This document shows, one piece after another, positions 51,115 to 64,000 of a stretch of 64,000 nucleotides of DNA. The notes below the pieces were generated by a model. That model searched no databases. It saw only the letters and a program-made list of their open reading frames with translations, and had not been told where the DNA came from. The position numbers and the translations under genes were made by a program. The stretch's first letter is position 1, and the number at the start of each line of letters is the position of its first letter. This DNA comes from Hirundichthys speculiger. Taxonomy: Eukaryota; Chordata; Actinopteri; Beloniformes; Exocoetidae. The stretch is from NCBI GenBank assembly GCA_018398805.1, contig JAGFBZ010002260.1, forward strand, positions 1,426,001-1,490,000. The letters run 5' to 3'.

Positions 51115-53350
51115 AGGGCGAACAGATGCAAAGAAGTGACCTGGATGGTGTTGGCAGATAGCGAGAAGGTTCTCCAGAGTAACATTTAACCAGTTAGGAT
51201 CTGAGGGATCCTCACCGCCATAAATCCACAGGAATTCTGACCATACCCGCTGCCTGGAAAACAAAGCTCGTGTTTTTGTTCGGCCCTGTCATCTAATCAC
51301 TTGCACATGAGGGGAGGATCAACAAAGCTGGAACTGCAGGGACTGAACTGAGACGAAAGACGGAGAAGGAGGGAAGCGCTGGGATGAGAGGATGAGGCCA
51401 CTCAGGGCCAGAGCCTTTGATGCCCTCTCCGTCTTTGAAGATTTCCAACGGGAGAGGAGGGCTCAGAAGGCGACCAAAGCAGAATCGCAGCGTGAACGGA
51501 CCAAAAAAAAAAAAAGAGAAGAATTTTTGTTTCTTATATTGTCACAAAAGCGGAGGTGTGTGCACGAGGAACATGATTAGAAACAGAGAAAAGGTGTGTG
51601 AGATCAGTCCTGTTCAGTGATAAATCTTTGGACTTGTATGGCGCTTTTATGATACCATCTTCCTATCATCTGTGGGTGACAACCACATGACCGTCTCCTT
51701 GACCACTAAGTCTCCTCATGCTTCTCCATGCCCCGACTTCAAGCATCGTCCTTACAGTGCAGCTCGTTGAACATCCTTAAACAGTAAACTTTACATAAAA
51801 TCTGACAATGATCCATATGCAAGGGCTAAACACAGCAGTCTATAAATCCAGTTTAACCCAGGAACCCCCCCCCACACACCATCCTCCCCATCTCACATAT
51901 AACTCCTCAGTTAAATTCTTTCTTGGCTCGCTCCATTAGTATCCGTCCCAAGAATAACACTAAAGAAATAATAAGCAAAGGAAAGCAGGAACACTGTCGT
52001 GAATATCAGGCTCATTCTTCAAACCCTCCGTTTATTTTGTCACATTTTTTACAAACATATTATCGTGTTGTGCTTGCGGGCCGTTTTGTTTCATCGTAAT
52101 TCAACGCCTTTCAACGTGCTGGCTCAAGGAGCCAAGTTTCTTCGCTCACTGTCATGACAAAGTGTTGACGTTGTATCATTAATTAAGTGAATTAATATCT
52201 GCGGTATCTCAAACAGAGTAATGTTTGTTTTGTGATGTCTCCAGCGGACGGGTCAATTTAAAATCTGAATGGTGGCACAAAGGACACATCAGTACTGGTC
52301 CATAAGTTGAATGAGTGACCCCCAAAAATCAAATGGGGATCTGATTTTATGTTAAACAGCGTACAGGAAGCAACTAGTGCTGGCTGTGAAAGTGCAGTGA
52401 AAACACTGTCTAATGTAATATACAGTTAAAAAGACTTTGAGGGAGCAAAACTGTGCACGGTTGCGCCGTAAAACAGGCTTAAACACTGCAGTTAGCTGAA
52501 ACCAAACAGCACAGCTGTTACAATGACTTATAACTATATTATGTTACAGGATCCTCCAAGCACCTTTAACACTCTGCTTTATATTTTGCGTGTCTGCCGA
52601 GCTTCCCTTCTCAGCGTAATAATTCACCAAGGAGAAATCTCCCCTCTTTTTTTGCTGTTATTCTTGCGTTATATTGGACATTTTACTCAGCACTTGTGCA
52701 AATCTTCACCTCGCTTGAGATCTTGGAAATGCAAAACTTGAATTTACGGTGCCGATCCAACACGGAGACCGAAGCTGCAGCTTTGAATTCTGCAGGAGAA
52801 ACTGGGAGATGAAACACATTCAGCTGAGGCTCGTAAAATGATTTTCATATTCTCTACACATGCAGGCCTGGGATTTCTCTGACGTTTCACTTCGCTTTTA
52901 ACTGCACTGACACACTAACACTTTTCATGTTCGATGTTGTTCTCTTTTTGCGGTAAAGCTAATCCTGCATCTTGAGAGACAACTATCTTCCAGTTCAGCT
53001 TGTGTCTCAGGTTTCATCCAAGCCTGCTACGTGCAATACAAATGTTTCCGAAGAGCGCCTTACTTTTTCACACCGACGACCAGGATTTCAGCCAGGAACA
53101 AAATGAAATGTCTTCGTAGGTGGAAAGTTGCTCTGGTGATCATCACATTGTTATTTAATGTTTGTCGGCGCAGTCATACGTTTCCTGTTGAACTCAAGTC
53201 AGAAAAGTTCCAAGTCCCCCAGCAGTGAGCCATCTTATTTTTTTTGTCAGTATTTCCTAATCAGTGTTTTTCATTTCACTGGCCATTTCAATAGCTTTGT
53301 GGTAGTCTGGTATCTGTGTCCGTTGCTATGTTGTCAAAACTTGTCTGTCT

Positions 53351-53364
53351 GTGTATGTGTGTGT

Positions 53365-53395
<31 letters not shown>

Positions 53396-53400
53396 GGGGG
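53351..53400. repeat. (GT)n microsatellite running into 22 G
   Basis: A GT-dinucleotide array (53351-53378, one interruption) passes directly into 22 G on the plus strand. Confidence 0.9.
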
Positions 53401-55138
53401 TGAAGAGAGGAGGGGCATAATGATGTGCAAGACACACAGGGAGATGAGACTCAAACACAGGGAGAGGAGAGGAGACTCTAAGAGTGAATTGTAGTGCAGC
53501 ATAAACTATATTGCGATAAATGATGTTGTCTCATCCTATACTGTTTATCAAAAAAAAAATTAAAAACATCTTCCTCTTGGAAATGTCATACGCTGAGCCC
53601 TACTACCAAAGTTAAGAATTAATTCATCTTAGGATGTCTGAGCCATCTTTTTTTTTTTTTTTTTTAAATGTGTCCAAAGTTACGGCTGCCCAATCTTGCT
53701 GTGAAATCATCTGCTGGTGAAAGTCAGCTGAATGACCATCGGTGTCACAAGAACGTTGCGACCGAGAACTGAGAATCATTATTTTACACGGCTCTCATCA
53801 CACATCATCCATTAAGTTTCAGTCACAGATTCGGCGATTTGTTCTGAATGTTGAGCGTTTGAATTTCAGGCCCAGTTGAAACAACTCAGTACAGCCTACC
53901 TCCGACTCCCAGTAACCCCAACAGGAAAGTCTCACACGCCCCTTTTCAAATGATAAAGGACTGTCACAATGGCCCTCTGAATAAGCATTTTGCGCCGGTG
54001 TACCTCATGTTTATTTGAGTTTGAGAAAGCTTGCTGAGAAAAATTGCATCATAGCCATCCGGAGGCCAAATGAGGCTTCTGACCAGCGCTGAGAGCAGGA
54101 GCCGTTGTAATAATGCTGGATTTGTTGAAAAGTAATCAGCCTTGGCGTCTACTCTGCTGATCCTCTGTGCCGGTGTTTTTAAATCTTTCTTGAGGCATTT
54201 TTTAAACCAATTAAGTGAAATTGGATCATTTGCCAAAGCACACTCGTGTGCCGCAGCACAGTGGTTGAAAAGCGCTGCAGTATTATTTAGTTTGGTGTGT
54301 TTCGACACAAAGCCTTTCTGCTGGTCGCCGGTCCACTCGTCCATCTGTGCTACATTAGCGCTCGATTAATACTTTTTTCATTTTCCCAGTGTCATAAACT
54401 GTACCAACGCCTCACGCAATCTTCTGTTAAGACATGAGCCTGGTGTGCATTCAGTTTTACACCTTTTACCAACAACAAAAAAACAACTGGAGTCCAAACT
54501 CGACCCGCGTTGTGAGAACCAGAAACGCAGAGAGAACATGGAAACACTTTCTATTGTTATTAAGGGCTGAAATTGAATGAATCGGTTTGTTTACTCAATG
54601 TCATTAAAAGGGTAAAAACTAAAATTAGACTAAATAAAACAGATGTTCCACTGATGCAACAATGCCAACAAGAATTGTTGAAAATCTATCTGAGCTACGT
54701 CTGAGTAAAAAACAAGGAGGAGATGAGTTCAAGATGACGAGGTCCAACCAGCCCTGCTTCTTTCAGGGTAGAAGGAAAAGTGGGTCGCTGCAACTATAGT
54801 TACACGTAATGAGAGCACCGCTGAAATCTACACCTAATTGTTTATCCAGCAACATTAGGAAACCTGCTCCAGCTAAAAGCTAGACACTGATCTCACCATT
54901 TATATATCTTTACTGGTGCCAGATGTTACAATGCCCTAAAAAAAAAAAAAGGTTCTTCTCAGGACAGTTTTGGGTAAAGTAGAGTTGTGTAAGGGCAACA
55001 CAGGTAGTCAGACTATTAAAGTGTAGAGTCTCTGACTGTAGGGCATGTTGGAGGCTGTTTACGTTACTCAGTGGATCTTTCTACCCTCTTACTAACCCCC
55101 GAATTTTAGTCCTGGATTCTTTGCAATGACTGCATTCC

Positions 55139-55197
55139 CGTACATACATACACATATATATACACATTATATATGTGTATATATATATATATATATC
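55139..55197. repeat. AT-rich palindromic microsatellite
   Basis: Mixed (TACA)n and (TA)n repeats include the inverted pair ATATATACACAT and ATGTGTATATAT around a short AT centre (about 55153-55190). The pair could fold into a hairpin or cruciform. Confidence 0.8.
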
Positions 55198-58100
55198 TGA
55201 ATGAACAACACTGAGCCTTGGAACAGACTAACTTTGTCATTTTCCATTTTCCCTCATGTACTGAGGTGTGAAGGCAACAAGCTCTGACTGCCGCTTCCAC
55301 CAAGGACAGTCCCAGTTCTCACTGCAGCCCCATAAAGACAGGCCTCCTAAAGTTTTACAGGCTGACAACAGCCTGGCTTCTGCCACCTGCCAAAACAGTC
55401 CCTGCTATTCTGTGCAATGGTTTAAACACATAAACTGACCATGAGGCCAAGGTGGAGAGTCAGATGAGCATCTGTACTGACACCATGAGAATGAGGCTTA
55501 GTCTAATAATACTGAGTCGATAAAATCGATAATGAAAATTTGTCAGTCCGCCACACAGTAAAAACCGCATTAATGTCACAGAAAAAACAGGTCTTTATGG
55601 CTCAGAGAGGAATGTTCGTTTGTAACAGTGATGCACGACGGGGAGTGCATGTAGCTTTCCAGAGAAGAAGGATATTTTAACAGAGACGAGGGAGACGAGC
55701 TAAAAAACCAACGACTGGACTTGTAGACCTCAGGCTGAAATGTTCAAGTAAACTAGATCTTAAGACAATGACGCTGGACTACATTAAGAAGAAGAATGAG
55801 CTTATACAACTTTTTGCTTTCTGAAGTCCAACATAGGAAGGAAAATCTTGAAAATATTTTTTACATACCAGCAAAACACAATTCTGTTGCTTCTCATCCA
55901 CAAGCAAACTGCAAAAGTTTGATTAATTCAGCTAGTTTTGCCTGAGATTATGTCACAATCCTGCTTTAGATTTCTGCCTGTGTTCCATTATGTAGTGGAA
56001 AATGTGAAATAACCAGTAAAGCAAAAAAAAAAAAAACTTTAAAAGAAACCAGATTTGTGCAGCGCTTATTAGATTTTGACTGCAATGCAATTAGAACCTC
56101 CATACGTAATAGCACATACTGCACTCAAGGCCACTTTACTCTTGAGGTAATCAAAACTCTGTCATGATTGCAAACTGTCTTTCAAACTCCTCTCTGCTGG
56201 ATCTGGCTTCGCTGTGTGACCGACCGGCCCGGACGCAATGCCCTGGCAAAACCTGCCAGCATGAACTGCAGAGGTTTATATGTGCTACTAAGACTCTGTT
56301 CATCCCCGGAGACTCCTAGAAGTGCTGAACCCTGGAATAACTGCAAATAATGAGCAGGACTAACTGAGAATGGCTGCTCATTCCTAAAATAGTTTATTAA
56401 AGGTGGCTTGACTGAGTGTACCATCTGAGGGTGTCTGCATTTATAATCGGCACGCTGGCTTTCTAAATGTTCACATTCTATGGAGTAAAGTCAATTTTAT
56501 GACATCATTTTGAAGAGCCTGCCCTTCAGACCGATGGCCCGTTAAAAATGTGATCAGAGGAGTAACAGGGAGGATTGCAGTGACTAAAAACTATGTCCCA
56601 GAAAGTACTGTTATGAGCCCAGCAGGAGACAGACAGAGCTGAGGAAAGGCTGACAGAGGGACCCAAAAGAGAGAGTAAAAAAAAAAAAGGAGAAAGCTCA
56701 TAAAAACGCAGCATGCGTCTCTTTAATTTTCACACTTGCCATGACTTTTACTACCTGCTGTGGCAGAGCGGGGAAAGCAAGTGCGTAAACGGGGCATGAG
56801 CGAGGCCCCAGGCGCTCACAGCCCACTGCGGCACACGACCCCGCTCATTCAATAATGGGACCACAGGTTGGGCAGGCCGTATCCTGAGCAGAGAGCGCAG
56901 GGTTTAATTACGGCGAGTTAAAGTTTCTAACGCTTCTGCGTGAGGGCGTCTGGTGACGGCGCGTCACTGCGTAAAGAACGATGGATGAAACGGGATACGT
57001 GAACATCTGACTCACCTCCTCGTGCTGTGTCGTCTTCAGAAGAGGACGCACTTCTACGACAAGCAGGCTTGAGTTTGCTGACGCTTGCAGCTGCGTGTGT
57101 GGTTTTGGAAGATGTGTCAAGGTAAGTATTTTCTTTTTTTTTTTTTTTTTGAGAGGATGCTTGTGAGGTGAAGGGTATTTAAGGAGGAGGGTGTGAGAAC
57201 TCAAGAGGGCAGGATTAGCTGTTGTGTGGCAGTGAAGTGCACGCATCTGCTAACCCATAATTTCATGCTCCTAAACTGAGATCACAGTGGAGGGAGTGTC
57301 ACTCGATGAATGTGCATTGTGCATTTAAGAGCAATAAAAAGAATCGGAACGTGAAAGAAGTCCATCTCGCGGTGGTTTCGCCTGGCCGCATCAGTGCAAA
57401 TACTTTTTTTTTGTGTGTGTGAGACAATAACTACATCAGGGAAAAAGGCCTCGAGGTGAATCGGAGCTAATAAACGTGTGCGTGCGCATTTGTTGCCAAT
57501 GAGTGTCAGTCTCTGGGCTCTTTGGTGGGACGGCGATAAGACGCTGATGTAAAGCACGATGCGGTAACAGCTGGAAAGTTGACTTTACCTCCACCCTCTA
57601 CACCCTCTCTCGACTTTCTTCCCCTCAGGCATTTGTTCTGGTTGGCATGCGGCTAATTTGGCTAAGCTTTCCCATCTGTCTGCTGTTCAGGTAGTGCATT
57701 GAAACAGAAACATGCACTTGTGTGTGTTTTTTGTATTTATGTTTGTAATTCCTGCAAGCAGAAAACACTTTGGGCCGGTATGAGTTTTCCTTTGATAAAT
57801 CAGAATAAAACTGTATTGGGACAGATGGGAGCTGGCCGTGAAAAATGCAATGTTTCTACTGGCGTGTTTTCAGGCAGACATGACATAATTAACAAGATAA
57901 TTATCTCTTCTGCATGAGCTAACTTTGGATCTCCATTACCTCCGAGTGCTATTCTCTGAACGCCTGGTGAGGACCACGGGGGAAATGCGACCCAGATGAC
58001 ACAGAGAACGCTGGTAATCTTGTAAAAATTAAGTCCTTTTTTATCCCTCCCTTTTATTCTGTGGATGATGAAGCCCAAAAGGAGCAATAAAATTTGAATC

Positions 58101-59187
58101 TTTCAGGAAACCTGCTATTTTTATAGACATCATCAATACATGTCAAGTGTGTTTTTTGTGGCCAAGTATCCTGACGGATGAGGGTCAGTCGGAGCTATTT
58201 ACTGCCCTGCCGGGCTTCTGGTAGCCGCTCTGTACTTTGATAAGTGCAGTAAAGGAGGTATCTTTTATCTTCTCCCGCTGTCTTGGCTAACTATAGCGTG
58301 CACTGTGTCTCATAGCTCTGCTATTTTCTTCCACTCCTCCTTTTAGCCCTGGATGTATGTGGTCATGAAAGCCTTCAGGTCAAGGACCTCCTTAACTTCT
58401 GGTGGACCGGGAGTGGCATGCGCCTCCGATCGGATTTCTGTCACCAAGAACAGCTGAGTGAGTAAATAATAATAACAAAAACAACAATAAAACAGGAAAG
58501 GAATGCAGTTAAAACTTTAACGAGCGGCTTTCATTTGTGTGAGATTCTTCAGCTTTGTTGGATGTCCTGCTCTTCTGAGCTCTATCGACAAAGTTGCAGT
58601 CTCGCCTTCCAACCGCGATCAGAGAGTCTTGTGCTGCATTTCATTTTGAAAAGATGCAAGACTTATGTCTCCTGTTAATACAGCGCACTCCTTTTCCTGT
58701 ACAGCGACGCGTCTCTGGCCTTCCTGACAGAACGAGACTCACTCTCTGGCACGCTCGGGGATTTTTGGTTTACTGTAAACGAACACGACAGCAAAAAGCC
58801 TTCAGTCACCTCTATGGAATCAGTGAGCGCAGCGGAGAACGCACGCACACACACACACACAAAAAACATGCACATATGAGTTTTATTTTAGTGATTAATA
58901 AATACATGATGTTTTTGAAGTTTTAGAAGTTGTGTTGATCTCATAATTTAGCAAAAATAATAATGATGACAGGAAAAGGCACATCATGATCAATCATGCC
59001 GCCTCACTTTCAATGACATCTGGTGGGTGGAGGGGGGAGGGGGTGTATCTTTAATATCATTATTCTGTTGTGAGGTCATCCTCTACAGACAGTGTGGTGT
59101 ATTATTCCAGAATTTTCTGGTACTAAGAAAAAAAACCTCCTCTCGCTCGTTCTGCCTCTGAGCCTTTATGATGAATTTGGACGATTC

Positions 59188-59400
59188 CTACGGGTGCGTC
59201 TCTTCATCACTTCCACACCAGGCAGTTCCTCTCTTAATTTCCACCCTCGCCGCTCTCATCCACTGATCTCTTTTCCAGACTTCCTTTCGCCAAATCAGCC
59301 CACATACTTTTCCTTGGACTCTAAACCAACCCCAAACCATGACTGATCCACCCACGTGCTTAACAGCTTCTTGTTTTTCTGTCCATGTTTTCTCCAAATG
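59188..59400 (-). mobile_element. Possible Tc1-type transposase remnant
   Basis: On the minus strand the frame includes VKHVGGSVMVWGWF, close to the Tc1 transposase motif KHGGGSVMVWGCF between the first and second catalytic residues. Nothing recognisable follows or precedes it, and no inverted termini were found. The match is short, so this is tentative. Confidence 0.35.
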
Positions 59401-62400
59401 CAGAGCTGCTAATTCTACCCACTAACTTCTACTCGATGTCCCGGTGGAGTTCATATTTGTGCAGCTGTTGTTACAGAGCAGAACAGTGCACCAGCACTCC
59501 CGAGTCTACTTAATAACACTGAAGGTCCTTTGCAGTCAAACTGGGGTTTTGAGTTACCTTTCCTACAAGCACGTCTCTCTCCGCCGTAAACAGACCTCAA
59601 CATGACCTCTGCCATTCCTGTCAAAGGGCATCATTTTTATCTCGGTTATCAACTGGGGTGATAGGTACTCAAAAACAGTCTTTACAGCCTTCCACCTCTT
59701 CCTGGACATTGGTTATCTTAATATTCAGAGTTTCATACACCTGATGTTTGCTGGCTCAAGGCCTAAAAATCTGTATTAATAAGTTTTAAACTTTGCATCC
59801 TCTTTCTGAGCAGTCTCTTGGGGTATCCAAACCTGCAAGGTACTTCTTATCATCCCCTCGCCCGTCCACATTTTCACTCAATTTATTATTTTTCTGAAAG
59901 CTGTCCCTCGTCTCCTTAAGTAGTAAGATTATTTCTTTACAAATGCACTTTGCATGTGCATCTAATTATCTCAAAATTCAGACCAAATGTAATGACCTCT
60001 GTTGACCAACTGCTAACTGCGTATAATCATACCGCACCTCAACACATTCCCTAAACATCACGCCATTGTTCTCCGACTTTCATCTGCTTTCCATATCCTC
60101 CCTCTCTCTCCTCTTCCCTCAAGGTTTTCCTCTGGGAAGAAATCCCATCACTGTCATGACACCTCCCGCCCTGATGAAAACCTCACAGGACCCAGCAGCA
60201 AAATTCCAGCTTGTTTTACAACCTACTGTCTACTAATAGCTCACAATCCAGCTGCCTTCAAATTTTAGCCTCTGTCATTTTCACTCTGATTGTTGTTGCC
60301 TCGAGTGTGCACACTTAAGAACAAACCCAAGAGGAGTCGCAGAGCCCCGCGTTGTCTCCCCCCGTTTATCTTCTCTTCCACGTTTTTTACTGGCACAGCA
60401 GCTCATTATTAATTGCTGATCTGAAGAGTCTTTTGCTTCGAGACAAAGAAGGAATCCGCAGGAACAAGATGACGTGTACTTCAGGGTGGTTGAGGGTGAC
60501 TCATAACCATAAAAAAACAAAAGGGCTTCTTCAGACGGGTGACGCCAGGACTGATAACGGATGAAGAATGCCATTTTTGTGACGTCAACTCTAATCTAAT
60601 TAAGTTGAGCTGATGTTTAGGTAATGGATCCTCAAATTCCCAAAAAAGACAAAAGACAAAAAGACAAAAAAAAAAAAAAAAAAACAGGGTCTGAAGACTC
60701 ACTGTCAAAACAATCTGTTCTTTCGTCTGTGCAGCATTGTCTGTCACAGATGGGCTTCCAGTTTTCATTAAGCACAGATGCAGGAAGCATTTAGCTATGT
60801 TAAATAACAAAAAGTAACATTACTACATACATGAATGGCCACCATTTTCATTGCATTCAGCATTGAGAATGTCATTAAGTGATTTTCCCAGCAAGGTGAA
60901 GGCAGTTATTCTATAAACTACCCTAAAATTATGTCGTGTCTCCAGTCTTCACTGCAAGTACAGGGACCCTGTGGAGGGTCTCAGTCTCAGTGTTTAAAAG
61001 TTTCTGCATTTCTGGTGTTTCACAAAAAGCAGATCTAACACGCTGAGGAAGGACTATCTACTAGCTGGTGAATTGCACAGCACGTTTGAAACATGTTATT
61101 ATTTTTATTGTACAATTAAAATGTGAAAATGTAAAATAATCTCCGCCTGGCCACAAGCAGACGGCACTCTCACTCACTGGTGGATGTGACGCGACACAGT
61201 CACACTTCACTTCATGCTGAAGACTTCGGCTGTGAAACTGAGTGATGACGAGACAAAGAAACTTCCAATAAAGCATTTGCAATCTGGCCAACCACAAAGC
61301 ACCAACAGCCATCAAATATCGCCTGGATGTATCCCTGATGACATCAATGGTCCCTTGCTGCTATCGCACTGAGCTAATGTTGCTGCAGCTACCATGATAA
61401 AAGACTGTTATGATAAATTTACAATACTGCAACAACAAAACCTCCAAACACGGTATTCAGGTTCGGCCTCGTGTCCCCACTGTTGCAGTCCGTCAGATTT
61501 TATTTCAGAGAGGCGTCCAGACACATCCACAAAGGTTCTACAGTGACGATGTGGGTTTATGACTGATGGTTTCTTCCAGCTTTGCCAACACAGAAACGTG
61601 AGCTTAAGTAAGAAGCCAGTAATTTATTTCAGTGTTTCTCTCTTGAACTCAATCCTCAAATGCAGCACTGCACCAGCTGAGCACTGCAGCTGCACTGGTT
61701 TTTGTGTGTTGCACCACCGAAATGGTGAAAAGAAAAAAAAAAACAACTTGAAAGTTGAATGAGCAAATATTTCAAACCTTCTCAAAATAGCTTGGAAAAT
61801 AGGAGCACTTCAAAAAACTTACTATATCTACAGTTTTCTTACATTTTAATCTGTAAAATTTCCCGACAGGGAAAATTCAACCATGCAAATCACTGGCACA
61901 CCAATATGATTCAATTAACAACCGCAGCCATAAATAAATAAAAAAGAAAAATAACCTTTTTATGTTCTGGATTAAGAGTTTCTCACCGCCTGAAAGAAAG
62001 AAAAACTGATTAAAAAGGAAAAAAAACAATCTGATGAAATTTGAGACAATGAAAGAACCAAGAGCACATCCAAACAACCAGTTCAAAACAACTAAAAAGG
62101 TCTTTCTGAGGTAAAAAGAAAAAAATATATATATAAAAAAAAATTATACTGCAGTATAAATGACATGGATTCATTCTTACAAATACGTTTGACCGCGCTC
62201 ACACGCACAGAAGACAAAGAGCCCATTGAGTGCAGTGTGCTAACAGGCCTTTATAATAAAGGCAAGCTGGAGCAGACTGAAGAAGAAAGCACACAGCCAG
62301 GTCCAAACTCTTCATGAATCTGGACATCCGATAGCTGCTTGAGAAGCTGTCTGCTTGAGATTGCGACATTGATACCTTCTAATAAAACAGCCGACTTGCA

Positions 62401-64000
62401 TCCGTGCATCCAGCCGGTTGAAAGGTCGCCCCTAATGGCTCAGCGTCAGACACATGGGCGTGATCAAAGATGGTGGTGTCCGTGGTTTGGGCGGTGGGCA
62501 TTTTTCCCACAGTTTCTCGGCTCCAACACTAACACATTGCATTCCACAGTGGCCCTTAATAAGGAGTCCCTAAGCATATCATATTTACCTCTCATTTGGA
62601 GCATTTATTATGTAATTACTTGCCTTCTTAGGACCAGTTTTGTACTTACAAAAGATCGACATGGGGTCCAGGTTCGGGTTAAGCATGAATAAAAGTAAAG
62701 TTACTGTTAGGATGAGGCTGTACTCAGTCAATGCAACGTCATAAGGACAGCTGTGCAAGTGGTGGTAATTTTGTGCCATGCTGCGGTTGTCGTCTTTTAC
62801 AGTCGAGCTCCTGTCCTCCTGTTAAATTACTGCCAGATTCAGGATCAATTTACACACACACAACCACAAACACAGCCCGGTGCAGTTGTGTTACGCTCAT
62901 CTCCATCTCGTTGCCGAGTTCTGACAGGAGATTTCGATCTATAAATTCCGCATGGATCTTCGAGTGATCTTCACATGGACCGCTCCTGTATTTTCTCTGC
63001 AAAATGAGAATAGACGTTGCTTTAACCCAACACTCACATGCTTTACTGAGGGAGAAATCCCAAGCTCCCCATCTTCTCATAAGATGTCAAACTTTAAAAG
63101 TTATGGAGTGGAATTTCATAAGAATATGTAGGAAAAACATCTACACATAAATTCTGTTGTTGATCTTAATGTGCTGCAACTTTTCCTTTAGCTTTGAACC
63201 AAGTAGACAAAAGGAAGAGCAGGTGGAGGACTGAGATCATTGTCAGTGGTCGAGTCCAAACTACACATGATCCATGCTTTTATAAACGTCCATATCAGTA
63301 TTTTGTAAATGTCAGTGAGCAGATGTGATGAAGAGAAGGGTTTACAGATAGAGGGAGAGGAAGATGAACAGAGAAGACAGATCTCTTGTTAACCTGCTGT
63401 TGACCTTCAACAAGAAACTCCCTCCACTGGAGAACTGCTCAGTAATTAAAATGTTCAGCGTTTTAAACTTAAACAGTGAACATCATAATGTTGAGATGCA
63501 GGTAATGGTTTAGGTTTGCTTTATGAGAAAAATATACCATGAGTTCTGGCTTCAGTAAACGGCGTAAAGATCAGTTATTTTCTCTTTCTTGAAACTGGTT
63601 CTTAAGAAAGAATATCGTGGGTGTGGACAGAACTTTATCCAGTTGTATGATTACAAATTAAACATCTACTTTCTTCAAATACAGCAGCTTTTTTTTAAAA
63701 AGAAATTTTGATAAGTTTATAACTTATACAAGCATCCATTCACCTGGTATACAGAAGATGTTTGGATTTTGCTCATGAAAGAAGAGTGAATCTCTACACG
63801 ATTCACCTGTTGACTATTTGATGCTTCCATAGATGCAGTGTGATGCAACTCCAGTGTCTCTCTATGTCTTACACTCTTAGATTACTAAAAAAAACCCCTC
63901 ATATTTCTTCATTTTCATTCATATAAGTCAGATCATACCAAATATTCACAGCACTTTGGAAAATAAACAGCTACTTTAATGCAAAATCCTGAATCTTCTT

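Larger units (their letters stand above)
30515..64000 (-). other. ror1: ror1 intron 1 (partial, 5' end outside window)
   Basis: Everything from exon 2 to the high-coordinate edge appears to be intron 1, at least 33.5 kb. Exon 1 should end after one base of a codon, following a signal peptide. I found no convincing signal-peptide exon with a donor on the minus strand, so exon 1 and the promoter probably lie beyond 64000. The intron holds the minisatellite at 34.9-35.9 kb, a hAT element at 36.0 kb, a hairpin at 36.75 kb, long G tracts between 43.7 and 53.4 kb, a LINE fragment at 48.2-49.1 kb, the third MITE copy at 49.2 kb and many short simple repeats. The stretches 31000-34900, 37000-43600, 45000-48100 and 56000-64000 show no gene or large repeat that I can name. 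Confidence 0.7.

Noticed and set aside
56526..56714. Minus-strand frame with a signal-peptide-like start (MLRFYELSPFFFLLSLLG) as a candidate ror1 exon 1
   Set aside because: Hydrophobicity partly comes from a poly-A/T run. There is no matching donor in the needed phase, and no similarity to known ROR1 signal peptides or a GC-rich promoter context.
1..64000. tRNA, rRNA, endogenous virus or a second protein-coding gene
   Set aside because: No cloverleaf with conserved A and B boxes, rRNA core, LTR pair or gag/env-like frame was seen on either strand by eye. Short structured RNAs could be missed without a covariance-model search.

Overview
The window reads as an intron-rich piece of a teleost fish genome, probably a percomorph (inference). 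The evidence is a vertebrate gene split into small exons, AT-rich non-coding DNA, and a mobile-element load typical of ray-finned fish: hAT-type elements with 8-bp target duplications, a Tc1 transposon, a non-LTR LINE with a GGAT-type tail, and many microsatellites and homopolymers. There are no operons, ribosome binding sites or bacterial-style gene density.

One protein-coding gene can be supported. It lies on the minus strand and is recognised as ror1, the receptor tyrosine kinase-like orphan receptor 1. Three internal exons are visible. Exon 2 (30452-30514) encodes the short extracellular segment after the signal peptide. Exon 3 (21022-21312) encodes the immunoglobulin domain. A 34-bp microexon (20808-20841) encodes a proline-rich linker that should lead into the Frizzled-like cysteine-rich domain. 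Reading phases agree across both splice junctions. Exon 1 (signal peptide) should lie beyond 64000. The cysteine-rich, kringle, transmembrane and kinase exons should lie before position 1. Almost everything else in the window is intron sequence of this gene.

Layout from low to high coordinate (3' to 5' of the gene): 1-20807 is the partial intron after the microexon. It holds a LINE 3' end, a 1.1-kb hAT element, two copies of a 436-bp hAT-like MITE, and a pair of adjacent DNA elements at 14.7-16.1 kb. 20842-21021 is a 180-bp intron with no in-frame stop. 21313-30451 holds an inverted ('twin-primed') LINE, another hAT-like element and a decayed Tc1 transposon. 30515-64000 is partial intron 1. 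It holds a 1-kb 19-bp minisatellite with higher-order structure, a 511-bp hAT element, a 15-bp-stem hairpin, a LINE 5'-region fragment, the third MITE copy, and four long G tracts.

No new gene system was found. The most notable structures are the higher-order minisatellite, a roughly 150-bp core shared by two DNA-transposon families with different ends, the inverted LINE, and the in-frame open intron 3. No tRNA, rRNA, CRISPR array or endogenous virus was recognised.
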